IMG/VR virus record: IMGVR_UViG_3300013132_000265
Coordinates: 1 to 23,570 of that record
Source: a virus
Length of the DNA: 23,570 bases
Reading direction: 5' to 3' (one strand)
In this document: in pieces, positions 19,499 through 23,570 of the stretch
Numbering within the stretch: position 1 is the first letter of the stretch
Layout: each line of letters starts with the position of its first letter
The notes under the pieces: model-generated
The model's database searches: none
Told to the model about the DNA's origin: nothing
What the model saw: the letters and a program-made list of their open reading frames with translations, nothing else
Translations under genes and position numbers: made by a program

Positions 19499-20620
19499 AT
19501 GGCGATTAATATTATTCCAGCGAATCAGGCGCTGTTGGTCCAAGCAATTATTGTTTACCTGTACGCAGATCCGGGTTTGGGTAAAACCTCTATCGGCTTT
19601 ACGGGTGACAAAGCTATTTCTTTCGACTTTGACAAAGGTTCTCACCGTACTGGTGAACTTCGTCGCGGTGCTGTAGTTCAGGCTCACCAGTGGTCTGATG
19701 TTGCAAACCTAACAATGGCCGATCTTGAACCGTATAACACCATTGTGATTGATACCGTCGGTGCAATGCTTGAAAGCATCAAAACCCATTTAATGCTCAA
19801 TGCGACCAATAAACAGAAAGATGGATCGTTAAAGCTTAAAGCCCAGGGTTTGGCCAACAACATCTTTAAACAGTATGTGAACACTCTGATCGCATCTGGA
19901 AAGGATGTGGTGTTTATTGCTCACGCTTCTGAAGATCAAAGCGGTGACCAGGTAATTTACCGGCCTGATCTGGGTGGTAAGAACCGGAATGAGCTTTACC
20001 GCATTGCTGACATCATGGGCTATTTGACCACAGTCACCACTGGTGAAGGTAAGAATGCCCGGGTAATTAGCTTTAAGCCTTGCCCTACCCATCACGCTAA
20101 AAATGCAGGCGGCTTGGGTGGCGAGACTGGTGAAGTATGGGTGCCAGATCTAAAGACCAATCCTACGTTTCTGGCAGACCTTATCAAACAGGCCAAGGAC
20201 CATATCAACACACTGACACCAGATCAATTGTCCGCAATCAAGGCTCAAGAAGATCTAGAAAACTGGGTACAAAGCTGTGGTGAGGCCCAGTATGCAAGTG
20301 ATCTAAATCAGCTCACTCAGTCTCTTGAAGATACTCACCTGTATTACAAAAACATGCGTGCTGAATTGGTCCGTCGTGCCCTAGAAATGAAATGCACATT
20401 TGATAAACAGCGCAATGCCTGGGTAGATCCACCAGAGTTCAATGGTATTTCTGATGAGCAGCTGGCCGATCTGCAGGATTTCATCGACACCTGTGGCCTT
20501 GATGCAAAAACAGTGTGTGAGCACTTAGGGCTTGATGCTCTCAATCAGATAGAAGCTTCCAAATTTGAAGCTGTAAAAAATGAAATAGAACAAGTAGCGA
20601 AGGGAGCAATGACAGCATGA
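19499..20620 (+). CDS. RecA-fold ATPase, Sak4/AAA_24-like recombinase
   Basis: 373 residues from MAINIIPANQ; AGGAG lies 9 nt upstream and the longer frame from 19379 overlaps the previous gene. Walker A ADPGLGKT at residues 23-30 (Lys29), Walker B TIVIDT at 81-86 (Asp85), and a following KDVVFIAHASE strand. The FDFDKGSHRTGELRRG segment after Walker A and the KTHLMLN/LKLKAQGL helices match the phage AAA_24 family that includes Sak4, a RecA-like single-strand annealing protein acting with SSB. About 120 residues beyond the core form a helical C-terminal extension. It is the recombination centrepiece of the pL operon, where lambda has Red. Annealing activity is inferred. Confidence 0.85.
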   Translation: MAINIIPANQALLVQAIIVYLYADPGLGKTSIGFTGDKAISFDFDKGSHRTGELRRGAVVQAHQWSDVANLTMADLEPYNTIVIDTVGAMLESIKTHLMLNATNKQKDGSLKLKAQGLANNIFKQYVNTLIASGKDVVFIAHASEDQSGDQVIYRPDLGGKNRNELYRIADIMGYLTTVTTGEGKNARVISFKPCPTHHAKNAGGLGGETGEVWVPDLKTNPTFLADLIKQAKDHINTLTPDQLSAIKAQEDLENWVQSCGEAQYASDLNQLTQSLEDTHLYYKNMRAELVRRALEMKCTFDKQRNAWVDPPEFNGISDEQLADLQDFIDTCGLDAKTVCEHLGLDALNQIEASKFEAVKNEIEQVAKGAMTA

Positions 20621-21741
20621 AAATTTTAAATAGCAAAGAAGCTTTTGAAGCAATGATGGCTGGCCGAAATATCATGTGCCGCGCTGCTGGTGAGTTAATG
20701 GATTTTGATGATCTGTCTCAGTTCCCGGCTACGATTTTCGCTATGCCAGGCTATGAATTCTGCATCAAGATTGAAACCATGGAACTGGCTGGTATTACAT
20801 TTACCAAGCCTTTGACTCTTGATGATGTCGTGGAAGATCAGGAAATCTTTATTATTCATCCTGACCATATCTCACAGGTTAAATACAGCAAACAGTGCAT
20901 GGAGTATTTCAAAGCTGTCGACAATGGTTTTGCTCAGGCGGATAAAGAAAATGCCGAATTACAATTAGTGGCAATGGGTGAGCTATTTGGTCGAATTATT
21001 GTCTACCCCCCAACTATAGACAATACAGGCAAACCCAAAAAGAGACGCTCAACCAAAGCTAAGAATGAGACTGAACAGGCTGGCATATCAGCTGGCCCAG
21101 GTGATGCTGTACCAGATATTGAAAAACAGCCTGAGCCAGAGGTGATTCAGCCTATTGAAGCCATAGAGCAAGAAGCCACTATTAATACTGAAACTCCAGT
21201 TACAGAAATTGAAGCGGATTCAGTTGAAACCGACCGGGTAAAGCTTGTTGAGAAGTTCACAGTACAAATTGACCGATTTACTAAGGCTGATGATGTTCTC
21301 TCATTCCGTCACGTATTTCTGGCCAATGGACAGTTAGATCAAAAAGATCAACAGCACTTGTGCAGGCTAACTGAAGATAAATTGCTTGAACTAGATCCTG
21401 AACAATATACGTCCAAGGTTGAACCTGAACCAATCGCAGATGAAGTCATTGAAGTCGTGCAACCTAGTTTGATTGATCAAATTGAAAATACTGCACGCAA
21501 ACAAGCAGCAGTGGAAAGTGCTGAGCATGGTAGTGCCTCTATCGATCTGTTCTACAAAAAGAAGAAGCAGGTTTTGATCAATCGAATCTATGACATGGAT
21601 TCAGTTGAAACTTTAGAACGACTGGCACCAGCAATACCTGCAGCTAAATTACTACCAGCTGATCACCAGGAGCTACTTAGCCTGTATGCACAGCGCAAAG
21701 ATGCCTTGATTCAAGCTGCTGAAACTGGGGAGGCTTCATGA
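20617..21741 (+). CDS. Unknown acidic protein coupled to recombinase
   Basis: 374 residues. The N-terminal ~50 residues share a domain with the gene at 18961 (ILNSKEAFEAMMAGRN). Then a mixed segment to about 135, a basic patch KPKKRRSTKAKNE, a long Glu/Pro/Thr-rich acidic linker (about 150-205), and two helical blocks with a similar pattern (VQIDRFTKADDVLSFRH and LINRIYDMDSVETLERL). The latter look like a repeated ~40-residue unit. Acidic tails of this kind are found on SSB-partner and DNA-mimic proteins. Start overlaps the ATPase stop (ATGA). No enzymatic motif; role in recombination or replication is by context only. Confidence 0.75.
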   Translation: MKILNSKEAFEAMMAGRNIMCRAAGELMDFDDLSQFPATIFAMPGYEFCIKIETMELAGITFTKPLTLDDVVEDQEIFIIHPDHISQVKYSKQCMEYFKAVDNGFAQADKENAELQLVAMGELFGRIIVYPPTIDNTGKPKKRRSTKAKNETEQAGISAGPGDAVPDIEKQPEPEVIQPIEAIEQEATINTETPVTEIEADSVETDRVKLVEKFTVQIDRFTKADDVLSFRHVFLANGQLDQKDQQHLCRLTEDKLLELDPEQYTSKVEPEPIADEVIEVVQPSLIDQIENTARKQAAVESAEHGSASIDLFYKKKKQVLINRIYDMDSVETLERLAPAIPAAKLLPADHQELLSLYAQRKDALIQAAETGEAS

Positions 21742-21875
21742 GTTACTCCTACTCTTCAATGACCCGCGTGCTGCTTGTGCAGCACAAAGGTCGGGTTAGA
21801 ACTTACCGCAACATCAACCTATTCGGTATTGATGATTGCCTTCGAAATTTTGCGAACACCTGGGGGTACAGATGA
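21738..21875 (+). CDS. 45-residue basic microprotein
   Basis: Encodes MSYSYSSMTRVLLVQHKGRV and ends NFANTWGYR. Start overlaps the upstream stop and its stop overlaps the next start, each as ATGA, so it is embedded in the coupled operon. GGGGAGG lies just upstream. Basic, with alternating beta-strand-like pattern; no family recognised. Confidence 0.72.
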   Translation: MSYSYSSMTRVLLVQHKGRVRTYRNINLFGIDDCLRNFANTWGYR

Positions 21876-22114
21876 TCTTCAGAATTAAAAAGAAGCATGA
21901 GGTTGGCTTTAAGCTTTGGCTAGAAAAATTGGGTTATATCAAAAATGAACTTGCAGATGGCAGTTCTACATTTACCGGAAAAGGCACACGCAAGACACTG
22001 AGTTACGTGCTCTTAAAGAAAGATTTAACAGGTAATGCGGCATGTCAGGTGCTATTCGATGAATATGAAGAACACCTGGATAACCCTGATTATTTAGATG
22101 TGAAGGTGGCGTGA
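21872..22114 (+). CDS. Small basic protein of unknown function
   Basis: 80 residues from MIFRIKKKHEVGFKLW (start inside the ATGA overlap; GGGGG lies upstream). Mixed alpha/beta, Lys-rich N-terminal half, acidic C-terminal half (DEYEEHLDNPDYLD). No family recognised. Confidence 0.75.
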   Translation: MIFRIKKKHEVGFKLWLEKLGYIKNELADGSSTFTGKGTRKTLSYVLLKKDLTGNAACQVLFDEYEEHLDNPDYLDVKVA

Positions 22115-22449
22115 TGGATATTCAAGAAAAGAAAGCTTTTGAGATTGCCTTCGACAATAAATTAGGCGCTCGTGGATGCCAGTTTGATCTTGATGAAGAT
22201 GGTAATTATGAAGATCGTGAAACTTTATGTGGTTGGCATATGTGGCTTGAGGCCAAAGCCCAAGCGGTGCCGGAAGGATTTGTTTTGGTTTCTGTTGAGC
22301 AAATGAGCCAATGGGGCCACATGGCTAATTGCGCTCAAGAATATGGCTGCCCTGAGTGTTATGAAGCCAGAGGATATGCGCATAGTTTGGCTTGTGAAAT
22401 TAATGCTTATTTCAATGTAAGTGAAGCACAGGAGCCAGCGAATGACTGA
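22114..22449 (+). CDS. Small protein with cysteine cluster, unknown
   Basis: 111 residues from MDIQEKKAFE (a GTG one codon earlier is possible; AAGGTGG upstream). N-terminal helix plus W-rich segment (GWHMWLEAKAQ), then VPEGFVLVSVEQMSQWG and NCAQEYGCPECYEARGYAHSLAC. The Cys spacing in the latter (C-x6-C-x2-C) could hold zinc. The GFVLVP-like element is common to many phage ead/Ea22-type orphan proteins. Function unknown. Confidence 0.75.
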   Translation: MDIQEKKAFEIAFDNKLGARGCQFDLDEDGNYEDRETLCGWHMWLEAKAQAVPEGFVLVSVEQMSQWGHMANCAQEYGCPECYEARGYAHSLACEINAYFNVSEAQEPAND

Positions 22450-22756
22450 AATTCAATTAACCAACGTGCAGTTCGCCCAGCTTCAAATCGACAATCTTGT
22501 GGCCAAAGATAAGCCATATATTGAGACATGGTCTGCCGGTGATGTTGGCTCATTCAATGCGATTTTAAATGCGGTCGATTTTGACAATGAGTTCACGTAT
22601 CACATGCGAGGCTGGTCAAGACAGCGGGTTAAAAGTGGCACTGGCGGGATTATCACGGTAGATGAAAGTAATGCGGATAAGTTGTATCACCTATTCACCT
22701 GCTATTTGAGCAAGTTGCCGAGTGGTGTGGTGATGGCTTTGGGAGAAGTGTCTTGA
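22442..22756 (+). CDS. Small phage protein of unknown function
   Basis: 104 residues from MTEIQLTNVQF. AGGAG lies 8 nt upstream and the gene overlaps the previous one by 8 bp. Single alpha/beta domain without a recognisable motif (SGTGGIITVDESNADKLYHLF). Part of the coupled operon. Confidence 0.75.
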   Translation: MTEIQLTNVQFAQLQIDNLVAKDKPYIETWSAGDVGSFNAILNAVDFDNEFTYHMRGWSRQRVKSGTGGIITVDESNADKLYHLFTCYLSKLPSGVVMALGEVS

Positions 22757-23076
22757 ATCTAATTGAGCAGTTGGGTGGGTACGAGAAGGCTAAAAAAGAG
22801 CTAAACAGCCCATCAAATACAAATGTGTTTTTTCAATGCGAGATAGAGCAAGCCCTTCTCGAATACCGCCGCCAGCACAATATTTTTGAAGAAGGCGATA
22901 TTTGCAAATTAAAGATCAAGCATGACTTTGGTTTGTACAAATTCCGAAGAATAGAAGGTGATCGAATTTATCTAGAAGACCGGCTAGGTTTTGCGGAGTT
23001 CGGAATAAACAAAGGTGTTGTTGAGCATGCCACCGATAAAGAAATCAAAGCGGGCAAAAGATTGGAGGTGTCTTAA
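22753..23076 (+). CDS. Small phage protein of unknown function (TTG start)
   Basis: 107 residues. The TTG at 22753 overlaps the upstream stop (TTGA) and GGGAGAAG precedes it, so a TTG start is well supported. An N-terminal helix (LIEQLGGYEKAKKEL), then a beta-rich half (GDICKLKIKHDFGLYKFRRIEGDRIYLEDRLGF) that looks like a small SH3/KOW-like barrel. No family recognised. Confidence 0.75.
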   Translation: MNLIEQLGGYEKAKKELNSPSNTNVFFQCEIEQALLEYRRQHNIFEEGDICKLKIKHDFGLYKFRRIEGDRIYLEDRLGFAEFGINKGVVEHATDKEIKAGKRLEVS

Positions 23077-23387
23077 TGGAAGTTGGCTCAAGCCGATGGA
23101 TGCCTGAGATTTTCGCCATGTTTGAAGAGCTTAAATCTCAGAATCAGTATCTGGTTGAGAAAGTCGAGCGCCTGGAAGAAATTGTAGACAAGAAGCCTTT
23201 GACACTAAATACTGCTGAAGCAGCAAAAGTTTTGGGTTATTCAGCGGAATATGTCAGAAAGCTTGATCGTGATGGTAAAATGCCAAAACGTGTGTCAAAA
23301 GATGGACAGCGCTCTCGATGGAATCGATCAGATATTGAAAAAATGGCTAAATCGAAGAAAACTGGAAGACCGAGAAGCAACTCTTAA
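23076..23387 (+). CDS. Excisionase-like helix-turn-helix protein
   Basis: 103 residues; ATG overlaps the upstream TAA (TAATG), GGAGG 8 nt upstream. A short coiled coil (about residues 14-36) precedes a MerR/Xis-type winged helix: LNTAEAAKVLGYSAEYVRKLDRDGKMP, KRVSKDGQRSRWNRSDIEKM (HTH about 44-65, wing after it), with a basic tail (KSKKTGRPRSNS). Last gene before the attachment region, the usual place for xis. Xis bends DNA at att and directs excision. It could instead be a plain HTH_17 regulator; position favours Xis. Confidence 0.72.
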   Translation: MEVGSSRWMPEIFAMFEELKSQNQYLVEKVERLEEIVDKKPLTLNTAEAAKVLGYSAEYVRKLDRDGKMPKRVSKDGQRSRWNRSDIEKMAKSKKTGRPRSNS

Positions 23388-23397
23388 AAGTAAGGGT

Positions 23398-23417
23398 TGC
23401 ACCAAATCTGCACCAAA
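23398..23417. repeat. Direct repeats near attachment site (integrase arm-type)
   Basis: TGCACCAAA at 23398-23406 and again at 23409-23417, an 11-bp period. Adjacent near-perfect direct repeats 30-50 bp from a tRNA 3' end look like arm-type integrase binding sites. Confidence 0.6.
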
Positions 23418-23448
23418 GAGTTACAAGTTATTGATTTTATATAATGTA

Positions 23449-23534
23449 TGGTGGGGATAGAGAGACTCGAACTCTCACGCCCAGAAGGCGCTGCGACCTG
23501 AACACAGTGCGTCTACCAATTCCGCCATATCCCC
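23449..23534 (-). tRNA. tRNA-Leu(CAG), prophage integration site
   Basis: 86 nt including an encoded CCA. Acceptor stem GGGGATA/TATCCCC, D arm with GGTAGAC, anticodon stem CTGTG/CGCAG around loop TTCAGGT (anticodon CAG), long class II variable arm (CGCC-x5-GGCG) and T arm GAGAG-TTCGAGT-CTCTC. Its 3' end faces the phage genes, so the attachment core is probably in the 3' half. Complete and functional in appearance. Confidence 0.95.
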
Positions 23535-23546
23535 ATGGCTGTGTAT

Positions 23547-23552
23547 ATTATA
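23547..23552 (-). promoter_or_regulatory. -10 element of tRNA-Leu promoter
   Basis: Minus strand TATAAT 12 bp upstream of the tRNA 5' end. The -35 would lie at or beyond the window edge. Bases 23535-23570 are host flank. Confidence 0.65.
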
Positions 23553-23570
23553 GCGATCAGACCTGATTCA

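Overview
The window is most of the regulatory, replication, accessory and head-packaging part of a temperate phage genome integrated as a prophage. Its right-hand edge lies at a host tRNA-Leu(CAG) gene. Base composition and protein flavour point to a low-GC gammaproteobacterium, most likely Acinetobacter or another Moraxellaceae. That assignment is recognition, not a database result. The phage is a mosaic: lambdoid in regulatory logic (CI/Cro, tripartite operators, O and P functions, Q, a late promoter) with a Mu/D3112-like head module (DUF2280 small terminase, TerL, DUF935 portal, Mu F-like minor head protein, protease).

Left part, minus strand (1 to about 9600): reading in transcription order from right to left come small nin-type genes, an HNH protein, NinB, a membrane-protein cargo gene with its own promoter and terminator, a PD-(D/E)XK-like protein, a putative metallopeptidase, a small conserved protein, the terminase subunits, portal, minor head protein, a second membrane-protein cargo gene, and the start of the head protease, which runs off the window.

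Late leader (9600 to 11075): a strong candidate late promoter overlaps the stop codon of the Q-like gene and is followed by six intrinsic terminators in series on the same strand. Micro-genes sit between them, and one opposite-strand membrane micro-gene has its own promoter and terminator. This is the expected arrangement for Q antitermination, but unusually elaborate.

Early leftward operon, minus strand (11074 to 14665): cro, CII (CP76 type), replication protein O (with iteron arrays inside the gene, a probable origin), DnaC-like loader, winged-helix protein, a 25-residue membrane microprotein, a Vsr/DUF559-like nuclease, and Q. Most junctions are 4-bp ATGA/GTGA overlaps.

Immunity and cargo, plus strand (14781 to 18550): a LexA-type cleavable CI repressor, then a 646-residue protein joining a GHKL ATPase to a C-terminal PD-(D/E)XK (Shedu-like) nuclease at the position of lambda rexAB, then two small lipoproteins, each with its own terminator. 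The second lipoprotein has a Zur-like box upstream.

Rightward early operon, plus strand (18578 to 23387): a second cluster of three operators matching those beside cI drives a translationally coupled operon encoding a membrane peptide, a Sak4-like RecA-fold ATPase, several unknown proteins and a terminal excisionase-like HTH protein. Integrase arm-type repeats and the tRNA-Leu follow, but no integrase gene lies between them.

The strongest new observations are the six shared 16-bp operators (consensus GTWAAGnnnnCTTTAC), the GHKL-nuclease fusion as a probable anti-phage system, and the multi-terminator late leader with embedded micro-genes.
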